Position numbers and translations under genes: made by a program | The notes under the pieces: model-generated | The model's input: only the letters and a program-made list of their open reading frames with translations | Told to the model about the DNA's origin: nothing | Database searches by the model: none | NCBI GenBank assembly: GCA_038380795.1 | Contig: CM076276.1 | Coordinates: 11,174,001 to 11,238,000, forward strand | Length of the DNA: 64,000 nt | Direction of reading: 5' to 3' | Source: Pyrocephalus nanus | Taxonomy: Eukaryota > Chordata > Aves > Passeriformes > Tyrannidae | Part shown: piece after piece, positions 9,571 through 45,183 of the stretch | How positions within the stretch are numbered: the first letter of the stretch is position 1 | Layout: each line of letters opens with the position of its first letter

Positions 9571-12500
9571 GGTGAGAGTCCCCCAGACTGGGCCTGGAAG
9601 AGGTGTGGAGAGATGGCAAGAGGCCTTTGCCAAAGAAAAATTGAGGGGGTGGACGGGAAAGCAGCATCCGGGGTGCTGGGGAGGGCAGAGAGAGAGGATG
9701 CTCAGGGCATCGCTCCAGGTGGTATCACCTTGTGCAGCAAAAGGGATCCCAGCACGCTTTGGGGCTCATGTAGAAGCAGAAATACTGGCCACCCAGAGAG
9801 CTGGAGAGCAGAGTCGAGTCCTGCAATTCCTGATGCAGCAGTGGTAAGTGCTTGCCCAGGCACAGGGGAAAGCCCATCTGCCTGCAATACCCTGGGCAGG
9901 AGGGGAGCATGGGGTCCCTCATCCCCATGGGAGCGACTTCCCACTTAACCCCACAACATTCAACCCATCCCTGGCTGCCCTGTACTGTGCAGACACAGCA
10001 CATTCCTTCTCCTTCTCAGGTGCTCTGGCTTTATCTTTAGCTATGGATATATCTGAACACTCACTGAGGGCAGAAGCAGATGGGTAACAAACCCAGCTGG
10101 TCCCTGCAGAGAAAAGGTCATCATAGGAGCCAAGTCCCTGCTCCCCACTCTGTTTCTCATCTTCTGGAACCCTCTGCCATCCTTGTCAGCACTGTCCCAC
10201 ACCAACCACCCTAAACCATCTAAACAAGACTCCAACCAAAGCCCCAGCTGCTCTAAGCAACTGACACTGCCACCAAGTTCAAAATTACTCAGTTGTTTCC
10301 TCTGTCTCTTCTGTCCCAGGCTACTTGTTCCTCCATCCTACTCGGTAACAACTCACATCAGGTGGGAGCAGAGGAGCCCTCACCCTGTGGCCAGTCGGGA
10401 TCTCCAGGAGTGCAGCATATCCCAACCATTGCCCCTTCCTCTCCGCTGCCCGGTGGGAGGAAGGCAGCTTGAGGCACAACTATCAGATTATTCCTGCCCC
10501 ATGACAGCTAGAGAAGCTTTGGCCTTCCTGATGTGCAAAGCCCCCCCAGCCGACTGAGCAGCACCACCCCATGGCCTCTGATGGACATCATCCGTCCCCA
10601 TCCTGAGAGCATCCCTCCCCACCACAGGCAGCACTGCCAGCCTGTTTGCTGCCGGAGATTTCTTTCCACCCTCTGCCTCCTGGCGAGCTCAGTGCTCCAC
10701 GCTGGAGGCCGGCTTGACATCTCAATCCAGAGATTAGGATGGAGACTGGTCACTACCCAGTTCTGGCGAACACCCTTCAAATAATTTGGTTAATCATCTT
10801 AGCCCCACTCGGCGCACTTGGCATCCTCCAGAATCAAAGCTTTTCCTGAAATGCTGTGTCAAAAACACATAAAGCTGCTGTAAAGGTTCAACCAAGCATG
10901 GACCAAAGCAGAATCCGGTACTCCAGAGGCTGTGCACTGGGTTGGCTAAATACTCCCTCTAAATATCTCAACAGCTCGCAGTCAGAGACATATGAGATGT
11001 GTAACAAATTGCACAGGGACTGCTTTCCTTCTCTCACTGTTAGGAAGAGAATTTTTTTTTTCCCCTCTTGCATTTCTATTTATCACAACGCAAAAAAGAA
11101 ACGTGCCAAAAGGATTTTATATTTTCACTTGGAACAACAACATTTGGACAGCCCCAAGGATAGCAATTGCAGCAATCATGAAAAAGTAATACTTTGTGCT
11201 TCTGTAGTTCCTTTCATCCAAGCATCTCACAGCACTTCTCAAACACTGGCCCTGATCCCGTGGAGGCACATGGATCATCCAATACAGGAATTCATTTCAC
11301 TGGGTTCAGCAAATCAGGAGTGTGGGGCTCTGTGGGGCTCTGGAATTGCTCACCTCCACACTCGCCGAGTCAGCTGCTCCATCAGCACTCACACTGCATC
11401 CTGAGGTATTTGTTGATATTTAAGTCTGAGCTCCTGGAGTCAAGGGATTGTGTTTCCATTTTTCAAACCTCTCTAGTTTGTCATCTTGGTGCAATCCCTA
11501 CAACAGGAATCCTAAAATCCCAGAAAGCAAAAGAAAAATAAGACAAACCAAACATACTCCCTTTCCAGCGTGGTGCTGTTTTGCAGGCTCATCTCTCTTT
11601 GGAGTCATGCTTCAGGATTTCTGTATTTATTTTCACCAGAAGACAGCAATTCCTGCACTACAATACTCATAAAAGAATAAACCCAGCTGATCTCAAACTG
11701 CTCAGGGAAAACTATGGCAGAGAGAGCGATTTGCCAAAATCTGCAGCAGTGAAAAGAATAAACCTCAAACATCCTTGTTCCCAGTGCCTCTCCCTGCCAG
11801 ACAGACAAACACAGTCCAACAGTTGAACATTTAGTTGGAGTTTCTAATGTCATTGTTTTCTTGAATAAAATTAAAAAAAAGTTTTCTTTTTTTGCTGTTT
11901 CAATGCCCCAAAGCCCCATCAGGTTTGGGAGGCCAAGAGCCCCCATGGGCATCATCCCTCCTTCTCCCGCTCATGCTCCAGTGCCAAAGAGTGGCCAGCG
12001 TTCAAGACAAAGCTCGAGCCACAGCCCTCTTGCAGGGCTCTCAAGGGTCATCCCCCCTCAAATGGAGACCTTTCATGTCACCCCTTTAGCTTTGGGCTTG
12101 ACACTTCCATGGAGGATGACATCACATCCCATCACTAGTGAAGCTGCCAAAGTGAAGCTGTGAGAGATAATCAGCTACTGCTATGAGAGCAGTTTCCTTT
12201 ATGGTCCCTTCCTCTCCACACCCCAATCCTGGCCTTATTGGGTCACCAGGTTCCTTACAAGCATAGGGACAATGATGTTTTTGCAAAGATCCCTGGAGAA
12301 GCCATTGGCAGTGCATCACTGGGACAGCTCAGCTGAGCAGGAAGCACTGACCCACAGAGGTGCTGGGACACCACCCAGCGCTTTGCTGGGCAACTTGATG
12401 GTGTTTATGGCTACCCTGGGAAGTGTGGCCTGAAGTGACCAGCCACCAGCTAGGGCTGATGGCCCTTCAGGGTTGTTTTCTGCTCCTGGGGGCACTTCCA

Positions 12501-12885
12501 GCAAATGATACAGCCTCTCTGTGGCCCATCTCCTTCCTCTTGCGAGGAAGGACGTGTTTGATGCACTCGGAGATGTACAGCTCAGCAGTGCTGCAGCCTG
12601 CGGTTAAAATCCAGCAGAACATCAAACCACCCTTTAACCTCACTTACCTCTGTGCTATCTTCCAGTGAAATGAACCTCTCCTATCTGCCCACTCCAGCAC
12701 CATAGTCCCAGCAGAGGCAGCCTCAGCCTTGCCTTCCCTGACCCCCTTTTCCTCCAACATGCTCCTGCAGACACGTGCACGCAGGAAGAGCGCCCTTAGC
12801 AGTGGACGAGAGAGAGACGCAGAGGAAGAGCATTAGGTGGAATGAGAGATAGCAAAAGCACAGGCATATCAGACGTCTCCAGGCA
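9571..12885. other. Gene-free segment
   Basis: No gene is recognised. An eroded ancient-repeat-like phrase (CCTTTCATCCAAGCATCTCA followed by CAGCACTT) is at about 11212-11240. The rest is mixed intergenic sequence with short chance open frames. Confidence 0.35.
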
Positions 12886-13330
12886 AGATAACACGATAAA
12901 TAATCAATCAATCCCTACAAAATCCTTAAGTGCTTGATGTATCCTCCCGCAAATTGAATCACTTCTCCTACCAGGAAGTTCTCTCTTGTAAATAAATGAG
13001 AGCAGAAATGGCCCATATTGAAAAATAATGTTGTTAAAACCACTGATTAAGTTTTACACAAGCATATGAGAGCAAACTAAAAGGTTTTAGCTTTTTAATT
13101 TAAGAAATGAGGAATATGATATAATTTCAATTTGTGATGAGATAAGATGTTCTCGATATTGTGGCTTCAATTGGATTATATCCTAATGTACTTTTATAAA
13201 GTGTCAGGCTAGCTGCAGATTAAGGTATGTGTGTAATATTCTTTATTAACAATTTAATGGACTTGCTTTCACTCTATCCATCTTAATCAGTGTTTCCAGT
13301 CCACCTGGGAGATCTAGTTAGAGCAGAACC
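12885..13330. promoter_or_regulatory. Long AT-rich block, candidate conserved non-coding element
   Basis: About 440 bases of low-GC sequence with TAAT/ATTA and GATAAGA words (ACTGATTAAG, CTTTTTAATTTAAG, GATGAGATAAGATG, AACAATTTAATGG). No coding frame, and no transposon ends seen. Confidence 0.42.
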
Positions 13331-16300
13331 TGAAACTCCAACCTGATGAAAGAGGGAACTCAGTGATCCGTCAGTGTCAAAAACAAGAGGGAAGCACTGA
13401 TAAAAGACTGTTGAGGATCATCTTTAACCTCCTGTCATCAGCACCACTCCAAAAGCTCTCAACAACCGCTCTTGGAGTCACTCAACGAGACATATGCCCT
13501 CCTTAGATCTGCATCCTTCCCCTGCCAGAATAATAAAGGGGCTTTTGGCAACAAGCAGAACTTCCCAGATCACAAAACGTAGTTGCCTGATCTCAAGGGA
13601 CCTGCTCCTATAATCCTATTTTACAGTCAAACGCCAGTGTAAGAGCAGCCTGGTTGTGTGGACTCTCCGGCGCTCGACCACAGTCTCTGCTCTGGTGCTT
13701 AGACACTTCCATCCCATTTCCCTCTGAAATATATTCATGACTAGTTTGTATCTGCATGTTCTGGTATCAACACTGGCCTTTAGCTTAACCAGCTCCTCTC
13801 CCTCCCTTGTGTTTATCTGCCTGTGCAATCACATCTCTCAACCTTGCTTTCGTTAGGCTAAATAAGCTGCGCTCCTTTAGTCACCTCTCACAAAGGGGCT
13901 TCCTGACACTTTCCCCACTCTGATGACCTGGCTCTGCATCTCTTTCAGTTTTCCAGACTGCACACACCATCCAAAGTCCCTCTGTGCTCCTAGTGCAAAT
14001 GGTTTCCCCATCTCTCTAGAAAATGCCATCTCACCAAATAGCTCCAAGAACCAAGGCTCTACCCCAGCCGGCTCCTGCTCTCCAAGCACCCACCTCTCCC
14101 ATCCTTAGGCACCCCATGAGCGGTAAGTCCTCCACCCTAACAAAGACCTTTCATACTGCAGCTCTTGGTGAGAAATTGCTGTTTCACACACACGTCAGCC
14201 CACCACAGGGTGACGAGGATGGCTGGAGATAACGCTGCACGGGATCTCACCGCTGGCCTGTTCCCGGCCTCCCTGTCCCCAGCGTTGGACTGCCATGTGC
14301 ATGCACAAACAGGGACATGGTGCACAGAACCAGGAGCAGCAGCCTTGTAAATAATGGCCAATCAGGGGAAAAAAAAAAAAAAAAAGGTATATACATCTCA
14401 TCTCCTTTAATTCCCTTGCAATGCGATGATTCTGCAAGGGTGGGTCGGTCGTAGCTGCAGGTGCTCCCGGACGGGGGAGGAGCACAAAAATGAAGTTGTT
14501 TGCGGCTTTTGATTCCATCCCTGGAATTATTTACAGCTGCAGGCAATATTAAACTATGTAGAGCAAGTGTCCTCATTTACATGCTAATTCATTTATACCC
14601 TCTGGATTGATTTCTCCAATTCATTTTCAGCCCACTAACTCTTCTGATATGAATTATATTATCACCTCCAGAACAGCAGCAGGGAAATGTGACGAAGCCA
14701 CCCCAGCTCTTCTGATCTCTAATTGCCCTCGCTGCTCAGAGCCAGCATGGCCAGCTGCAGCTTTGCCTCCTGGCTACCAGCACCCAGCTTCCTTCCACCT
14801 CCTGGAGAAAAACCAGCAGTGTGGCTCGGACCTCCATTGCTTGCCTTATTCTGGGGAAGACCCGAGCACCTTGGGCTTGCTGCCTCTGGAAATCACTCCC
14901 TCCTTCTGCCAGGAGGAGGAACCACCTCATTTCAGAAAGCAAAACTGAAGTCCATCTGTGTTCTGCAGTGGGAAGTCCTGGAGCCGTAAAGAAATTGAAT
15001 TAATCCTCGATTTCCCAAGGGACTTTCTGAGGCTTCCCAGCTTTTCACAGCAGCCTCACACCGTACTGGACAGACAGGATACATTCCCAGTCCTCCCTGC
15101 CTTGGGAATGAGGTACTCACCAGTGCAGGACACGGTGCCCAGAGGATGGAGGAGAGCAGGGAAGTCTGTCCATAGGTCGCAGTATGTGGAAGCAGGTAGG
15201 GCTTTACTCCCATCACTGTCACTGATGAATGAACAAAGTTTAGGCATCCTTTTCCAGAAGAAACGTCCAAATGCATGGATGCCTCTCTGGAACCCCTGGT
15301 TAAGGTCTGCCAGGATAGCAGCAGAGAAAAGACCCAACTCCTGGACTACATCTAAGCAGAAGGGCGAGTCTCCAGGACAACAGATGGATTTGAGAGAGTG
15401 GAAAGAACCCATCAGCAAACAGAGGAGGGCAAAAGCAATACTGGGGGGCAGTTAAGGCTGCCTGCACCCCATCTCCCTCAAAATAGCTGTGAAGTTGTGC
15501 AGGTTAAACCTCAGATTCCATAATGGGGAGGATTTTGTTAGCCAAATCTCTCATTAACTAGCCCTGACATCAGTTTAAGCCCTGTACCAAACACACAGGC
15601 CAGATTTTGCTCTTTAAAACCTTACCCCTCTGCAGAACAGGCCTTTCACTCTCCTTCCTTATGATGGCTCAGCATTTGATTTCTCATTTTTCAATTTTTT
15701 TTTTTTTTTTTTATTTTTTTTTTTTACAAACGTTGACAAAATAAAGAAACACTGAACTTAATATAACTCTGTGCTCAGGGATCATTCTTCCTTGTTCCAT
15801 GGCATGGTCCTTTAGCAGAGGACATCCACTCTTTGACTCAGAATTTCAGCATGGGTTATGACAGAATTCAGGGTAAGGGACTCTGCAGAGCACTTGTGCA
15901 CCCGCCTTCCCTGCAGCCAGATTTGAGTGCATCAGTCGTCTAGTGGGGCAAATCCACCTCTTGGAGTGAGTTGTGGCAGAGCCCCTCTGTGTATATCCCC
16001 CAGAGGCCACAACTATGCTTTATAGGCACTGGTTAATCAAGATGCAAACCCAACTCCAGTACCTGTGTGAGTCAGCGGCTGAGGAGCCCATCACAAACAA
16101 GATGTTCAGCTGGACGAGACATCCAAGCCTGGACCACTGTGGTTCATGCTGGTCACACACTTCTCTCTCCCGTTGGCCTAAAGAGTTGTTCAGCACAGAA
16201 ACCCAACTTGTGGGATAGATAATGAGGCTGTGTTACATATAGACACATCCAGATTGGATAAACACACATGGAATTGGTATTTTGAAGACTTTCAGAAGCC

Positions 16301-16430
16301 TTTCTACAGCCTGACCCCTTCCTTGTTCATACCCAGCGTCTTGTTCGAACAGCATGATCTGCCAGAGGGACCGAATGGTCCAGGGCTGCTGGAAGTTCAA
16401 TGGGACCACTTCCCCTCCACAATCCTAAGC
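13331..16430. other. Gene-free segment
   Basis: Mixed sequence. An A run at 14370-14386 and a T-rich run at about 15697-15725 are simple repeats. A TAAT-bearing stretch at 14500-14680 may be a small conserved element. No gene is recognised. Confidence 0.35.
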
Positions 16431-16439
16431 AAAATGAAA

Positions 16440-16925
16440 GCTATAGGGAAATAAAGTATTTTTTTTTCTGGCTGGCAGGGAAAGGAAAGCTCTTTGTTCC
16501 TGATTTACATCATCTGAAACAATTAACTTGTGAAAGCCGCGATCCCGTTCCCCTTGGCATCCAGTGTTTATTATGCTTCAGACCATTTCAAATGAGCACT
16601 TGAAAAGGAGAGGGAGCCCCTCTTCCTCCTGATCACTGGAGGGAGGGAGAAAGTTGTCCTATAACAGAACAATAGGGTGTCCCTTCTTAATGCCACTTCA
16701 AAGCTCCTCGGACAGGAAAATTGATAATTGCGTCAAGTACGGTTTTTCTAAACTTCATCATTTAGCACTGAAAACTGGGCTATTGAATTCATACAGTTCT
16801 TTGATCAAGACCAGTTAATTAAGTTATTCCCTTGATATGACTCTTATCACTTTAGTGCCAGACCTACATCACACTTACGCAATTCACATCCTGGCTTTGA
16901 TATGCATCGTATAAGCTTCCCAGAC
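16440..16925. promoter_or_regulatory. Candidate conserved non-coding element cluster
   Basis: Low-GC, word-rich sequence (AATTGATAATTGCGTCAAG, CAGTTAATTAAGTTATTCCC, GAAACAATTAACTTG, TTTGATATGCAT) with no long open frame. It is flanked by ordinary intergenic DNA. Confidence 0.4.
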
Positions 16926-18715
16926 CACAATCACTGGGTTTCTGCAGATTCACTGCTACCTTACCAGTTACACTCTTAGGATGGGCTACAGGTCAGTTAT
17001 TAATAGAGAGACTATACATCACAGAAGGCTCCTGGGTTTCTCTGCTCCATGCAGCTTTCAGTGACTCCTGTCATTCCTTCTCACCTGATAGCTCCTGACT
17101 TTTCATCTTCACAGCCATCCTCTATTCACCCTCCATTTCTGACCAACCATCCAGGGCCTCTTTCAGCAAATCATCCTCCTCCACAGTTCTGCTTTCCACG
17201 GGAGAGTGACAAGCTCCAATTTAGGTCTCCACAGTTTTTCTTGGGCTTATCCCCTTAAACCGGATTAGCTAACGTCTTAATGCCAGCGACACCAGTCACA
17301 GCTCACCATCTGATCCTGCCTTTCAGGATTTGCTGCATCTATGCACTTTCCATTGCTAAACTAGATCCTCTGATCTTTCCTTCCAAGCCCCCCAACTCCC
17401 CGTCACCACCACCCTGCCACTGTGGCCTGCTCGTTATACTCCTCATATCAAGGAGATGCCCAGATCTCCTCTTCCTTTCCTCATCCAACACCTCCAGGCT
17501 CTGAACTCGCTGACAGCACTTTCTCTGTTTTCACCTACAACTTTCTTTTCCAGATTGTCTCCTTCACTTTGAGACTTAGCTGCCCCTGGAAAACTCACAG
17601 CACCACTTCCTTAGGCCTCCTTTTTCTTCGGTATCAGATACAAAATCTTGAGGCTTCCTTCCCCACTGCCTTTTACACACAAACCAGCCATGTGGTGGCC
17701 TCTCTTAAACCCCCTTTACAGATCCACTTCCTTCCCAAGCACTCCTTCACTCTCCATCCATCACCATCACAGGGTGGAGGTGCCACTGCTGTAGCATTCT
17801 CCGTGCAGCAGTGCTGAGCAGTTGCATCAAGAAGTCCTTTTCCTCCCACATCCACCCCTTTGTCCCAAACCAGCTCAAAAACATCTTAGAGTCAAACCAA
17901 GTACTTCATCAAACTGTCTGTCCCGACCAAATCCTGAATTTTAACTGATCCCCTGCTCTCTGCATGGAGGTGAGGGACTCTTTCAGCCCAGGAAAACAAG
18001 TATGACGGGGCAATGACCAACCTGCAGCTCCTCAGGAGGTTCTGCACCTGGCAGCCAAGACATGGGATGGTGTGATATGTGCAACTCTCTGTCATGGCCC
18101 TTCCTTGCTGGGATGTGATGTAGGAACCACTGAGAGCAGTGTGAAGAAAAGACAGGCAGTAGTGGCCCTGGCACTTGGCCTGCTCACTCCCATCCCACCT
18201 CTGGGTGCTCCCCAGCATCCCCACCACAGCTCACACTGGTTCCCAACTCATTGCACGATGTAAAAACCAGTCACGTTCTCTGTATCGATCAGGCTGTCCC
18301 TCCCTGCACATGTTCCCTTTGTCCCCCCATAAAATAAAACCCCAACTGAGAAGAGTCACCAGCTGGAGTTTAATTTCAGACTCCAAGGCGTATCTGGAGC
18401 CAATTTGCAATGCGCTTACTCCGAAAATCGCCCTCCCCTGTGACGCTTGACAGCTCCAGACCACAGTCCTGCTCTCAGCTCCGAAGGAAAAATGTTTTAA
18501 TTTGTCACAAACCAATTATAGCGTCTCATCTATCCCTGAATTACTCATCTTGGCTACAGTCTAGGACAAAGGGCCCCTCTGAGAGGAGATTAGACATGGA
18601 TATTAACAAGAGAAAAAGTGTCCACTGTCTCACCTTGCTGGGGACGTGGCTTCCAACGAGACAGGAAAAGGAAACCCCTCCTGACTGACAGCCAGAGGGA
18701 GGGCTCCCATCCCAC
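16926..18715. other. Gene-free segment
   Basis: A C/T-rich stretch at 17090-17800 with several chance frames. There is a small AT element at 18490-18550 (TGTTTTAATTTGTCACAAAC). No gene is recognised. Confidence 0.35.
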
Positions 18716-18865
18716 AGCAAATCCCTCGTTTCACGCGGAAGAATAGTCACGACAAACTCCGTATTCAAATAATATTCATGCATGGCAGATAACAGAGTCA
18801 CGGCTGGCAGAGCTGCAACATGAATATAAATAACCTTCGCTGCCTCGGTTGCTGCTGCAGACGCT
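18715..18865. promoter_or_regulatory. Candidate conserved non-coding element
   Basis: A compact block with ATTCAAATAATATTCATGCA and ATGAATATAAATAACC embedded in otherwise GC-balanced DNA. POU- and homeodomain-like words are present. Confidence 0.35.
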
Positions 18866-19599
18866 TTGCCACAGTGCTGGAGCATGGGCGAAGGGGCTGC
18901 CAGTGGTGCACGGGGCAGGGATGCCCCGGTGGGTGCACTGCCTCGTCCGAGCTCCACGTGCCACCCCTCTAACGAACCCCTTTCCCTCCAGCCCTGCACT
19001 AGGTTGGAATGCCCTCCCATGGACTGCCAGCAAAGCAGTCCTCTCCAGCCACCTACTCCAACCCCAGCTGCCAGGTGTATTTGTGGCTCTCACAGGGTGC
19101 ACCAGCACCTCTGTGAGTTCTTGCCTTGGACCAGACCTAGTTTCCCAGGCTCCAAGTTCCTCTATACCAGTCCCTCTATATCAGTCCTCCTTCCTTCCCT
19201 TCCCAATCCTGCACTCTCCCTCCCCAAACCCACACTGGGGTGTTACCTTCCAAGCTGAGACACAGCCTTGAGGATGCTTTGGGACTGTCCCATCTCCTGA
19301 GCAGCTCAGATTCTGATCCATCCAGCTGGAAATGTGAGGTGAACACTCAAAAGCAGTGCCCAAAGCTCTTATGATGGGCAAGAGGCACTTTGAATGTAGT
19401 TGCAATGGTGATGAGTCCCAGCCACTTTGCTCAGCTGTGGGGATAAAAAGCTGTGGGCAGAGTTTGCCTCTCAGTCAGCTAGATACGCTGGGTGGGTTGC
19501 TGCCCCATCTTAAGTTGACTCAAAGCATCTGAGAGCAGCCACAACACTCCCTTCCTCCCCGTGCCTACTGCAGATCAGCTTCTTGCCTGGATGAAGAGG

Positions 19600-19772
19600 G
19601 AGACGATGAAAGCCAATTTCCCTTTGTGCTCATGGCGAATAATTTGGAGAATTCCCCTTGTTTACTCAGAACTGTTAATGATGCGTCAGAAATTACCTCG
19701 GAGATTGTAATTAAAGAAAACGGCAGAAGAGAGAGACACACACAGACACACACACACTCACACACATACAGA
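19600..19772. promoter_or_regulatory. Candidate conserved element adjoining a (CA)n microsatellite
   Basis: GCGAATAATTTGGAG, CTGTTAATGATGCGTCAG and GATTGTAATTAAAG words run directly into a CA repeat (19734-19770). Confidence 0.35.
19734..19770 (+). repeat. Imperfect (CA)n microsatellite
   Basis: CA units with GA and CTCA interruptions. Confidence 0.85.
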
Positions 19773-21004
19773 GCCTAATCACAGCTTCATTTGTGAGTCT
19801 GGAAGTGCCAGAGCAGACAGCAGCTTTCTCATCACCCCAAGCCTGCAGAAGGACCCCCAGGGGCCTCCTAAGTGGCAGAGGCTTGAGGTGCAGCCCCCAG
19901 ACCCTGTACAGTCCCTGTGCTCCTCTTCAGCTACGAAGAAAGCAGTGGCAGCACCCCAGGTATCCAGGAGCTGTCAAGGCCTTGAACCCAACTGGAGGCC
20001 ATCAGGAAATGAGCAGGAAGCTCAGCCCCCTTTAAACCACTTTGGAAGTGGAGCAGCTGACCTAGAAGAGTAATTAGGCTCCCAGTCATCACCGAAATGC
20101 AGACACCCCCATGCACACAGCAATGTATCTGTCAACCCCCTGCTAGCCTGACCTCGGGGCTTGGTGTCTGATGGGGCTGGAGCAGAGCACAAACACTCCT
20201 TTCTCATGAAGGAAGGAGAGGAATTTGATTCCTGTTCAGTTGCAGGAGGGTGCCTGGATTGCCTAATTACTCAGGGGTGACCACTACGGAGAGGCAGCCG
20301 AGAGCTGGTTTCCCAACGCCTCCCTCCCTGCTCAGACCCAAGGCCAAATCCTCTTGCTCAGCCCTCTGAAGCACTTCCACAGGGTGAGCAAAGCTGCTTG
20401 TGCCAGGAGAGCAAACAGGGGTCAGGTGGGGGAATCAGCTCAGCCAAAAGCAGCCAGCTGGAGAAAAGCCATTCCTTTCTCCACCTTAGCCAGCAGCTTA
20501 ATTCTAGGGCTCATTTCAAGCACTGAATTAAGAGAATGCTGGAATTACAAATCCTGTGAGTCCCAAATTCAAGGCAGAGGAAGGAGGAACGAGCAGAGTT
20601 GTCCTCATGCTCACAACCAGCAGTTGTCAGGGTGTGCAGGAGCTGTGGGGCTGGGCCAAGCTGTACAGGGCTGGTACATGCTTGGGCCACAGTACAACTC
20701 TGGCAAAACAAAGCTCTGCCTCTCATCTCTCCCACATCCTGCTGGCCAAGCTTTGGGATATGCATGACGGTAAAGCAGCAAGGGGGGAAATGCACTTACC
20801 TGAGAGCTGGGGGTAGTTTGACACCTAAACAAAATCAGTGACAAACCCCTTGGTGCTGCTGCTCTCCCTGGACGTGCAGTTGGCCTGCAGGCTGTGGGCA
20901 GGGGAGCTGTTCCATCATAGCTATGCCAAGCCCTGGAGAGGGATTGTTAGTGCTCACAGCAACCAGCCCATACCCAGTATCCCAAAATCACACTGGGATG
21001 CTCA
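19773..21004. other. Gene-free segment downstream of MICALL2
   Basis: Mixed composition. A short AATTACTCAGGGGTGACC stretch near 20262 is the only notable word cluster. No gene is recognised. Confidence 0.35.
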
Positions 21005-22466
21005 GATTTGCTCCAGTAACTCTTTATTGGGCAAAAGCATATGCAGGTACGGGGTGTCCCACCACTTGTACACACATCGCACACACTGTGGGCACCAGGA
21101 ACCCCCTCGGGCACTGGGTCCCACCCCGAGCACATCCCTGCCCGGGACGGAGAGTCCCACTGCCACCTCGTGGGAAAGGGACGCATCGCCTCTGCTCTGC
21201 CAGCGGCACAGCGGGAGCAAACCTCCTCCGCGCAAAATCCCTGGCCCTGCTGGGGAACAGGACCCGCAGAAACCTCAAAATACCTGGCTGGCAGGGAGGA
21301 GGGAAGTCCACACATCCCAGCGCTAGAGGCATCATGAATTAATCTGATCTTTCCATGACTGCCTCCATCCTTGCCCCCCAGGTTGACCGGGAAGAGAGGG
21401 TGCTACCACACAGGGCAAGTGCCTGGCTGCTGACACTGGACTGAGGGAAGAGTAGGAAGACTCACTGCCAAGAGGCCAGGACCTGCTCCTACACTCCTGG
21501 TCTCACCAAGGTGAGCCACAGCACCCCTTGAGGGCGCTGGCTGTCCAGGGACAGAGCCTCAGGCATTGAAATAGTGTTCCCATGCAGAGGACTCATGGCT
21601 GAGGCAAACCTGTTAAATTCCATTCTGCTCCCACTTAGCACCAGGTTATTAAGAGAAGGGTTCTGTTCATTTTCATCAGGATGGGCCACAGACAATGAAA
21701 ATCCTGCTCCAATGTGCAGTCAGAGAAATAAGGTAGCCACAAATCTCCCCCACAGAGGGAATGAAGCAGTGAGCAACCCCTGACGGCTTAGAGAAATCAG
21801 CCTACAGCAACTCCCAAAAGGAGGTCTGGAAACAAATCACTATTGCTGAAATTGCTGTGGGTCGAGGACATCCCACCCCACAGACACAGAGGTGGTTCTG
21901 CTCTCTGCTCCCCCTGGGCCGTGGGGGCTGCAGCTCCAGTCTGCACTGGTGTGACAAGGGGGAGACCCTCAATCTTTCTTGCCCCACAGCATCTCCCTCT
22001 CTGCATCTCTGATCCTGGTCAAAGAGCCACAGCACAGGCAGGGAGGGAGGGACAAAGGCCCTTCCAGAGATGAGCAAAGCATCCTGGGTGACAGGAGTGG
22101 GACACTGTGGGGTGCCATGCAGGGCCACCCTCCTGCATTCAGGACTAGAATGACCCAAGTACTGGATGGGCAAACTGAGCTCTGCCCTCCTGAGCTGCCA
22201 ACAGGGCTGAAGCCAGCTCTGAGCTAGAGCCAAAGAAGGAAAAGTCTTAGAAGTCCATCTTCTGGGAAAGGTATCCTTGGGCCCCATACCAGGGTCAAAG
22301 GGGATTCACACCGTCCCTCTGGTCCTCAAACCTGCAGTCTCCATGTCAGGGAGCAGAGGAGTCTCATCACAGTCCTGCAGAGCTCCAGGAAAGCAGCACT
22401 GAGGAAGGACCACACCTTTAATGGGCCTCTCTGGGCTGCTGGGCAAAGGAACATCACTCCTGAGCT
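21005..22466 (-). other. MICALL2: Probable MICALL2 3' UTR
   Basis: After the stop codon the minus strand runs about 1.4 kb to a canonical AATAAA (21028-21023), followed by a GU-rich stretch. An earlier weaker ATTAAA sits at 22422-22417. Open frames here do not resemble known proteins. Which signal is used cannot be told from sequence alone. Confidence 0.5.
21023..21028 (-). terminator. Candidate poly(A) signal AATAAA for MICALL2
   Basis: A canonical hexamer on the minus strand. It is followed within about 40 bases by a GU-rich run (AGTGTGATTTTGGG), the arrangement expected at a vertebrate cleavage site. Confidence 0.5.
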
Positions 22467-44826
<22,360 letters not shown>

Positions 44827-44859
44827 GGCCCTCGGCAGGGCCGGGCAGGGCTGCGGACC

Positions 44860-45060
44860 CCGCGCCCCAGCCGTGCCCAGCCCGGCCGGAGCTGCCGGCG
44901 GGGGGCGGCCGGACCGGCCGGGAGGAGGCGGGGAAAGGGGCGGGCGAGGGGCGGGGGCGGCCCCGCGGGGCCTCCTCCCCTTCGCTCCTCGGGGCCGGGA
45001 CCGGAGCGCGGGGATCGCGGGGATGTCCTGAGCACGGACACCGGGGCAGCAACACCCCCG
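44860..45060 (-). promoter_or_regulatory. MICALL2 CpG-island promoter
   Basis: A very GC-rich and CpG-dense block directly upstream of exon 1 with several GC boxes (44921-44933, 44937-44946, 44949-44960), consistent with Sp/KLF binding. No TATA box is visible, as usual for this promoter class. The CpG island extends into exon 1 and the start of intron 1 (to about 44640). The exact start of transcription is not determinable here. Confidence 0.7.
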
Positions 45061-45183
45061 GGACCCCACACAGCGCCCTTCAAGGGTTTTTTCTTTTTTG
45101 TTCCCACGCAAAAACATCCAAGAGTCCATCTCGAAGGGGTAGCCGCAGCGGGGGAGTCGTGAGTCGTTTTTAGTCGCTGGGAA

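Noticed and set aside
9397..9948. A 183-codon plus-strand frame with an Arg/Ala-rich N-terminus
   Set aside because: It begins in a CpG-rich segment and overlaps another long plus-strand frame in a different phase. No recognisable domain.
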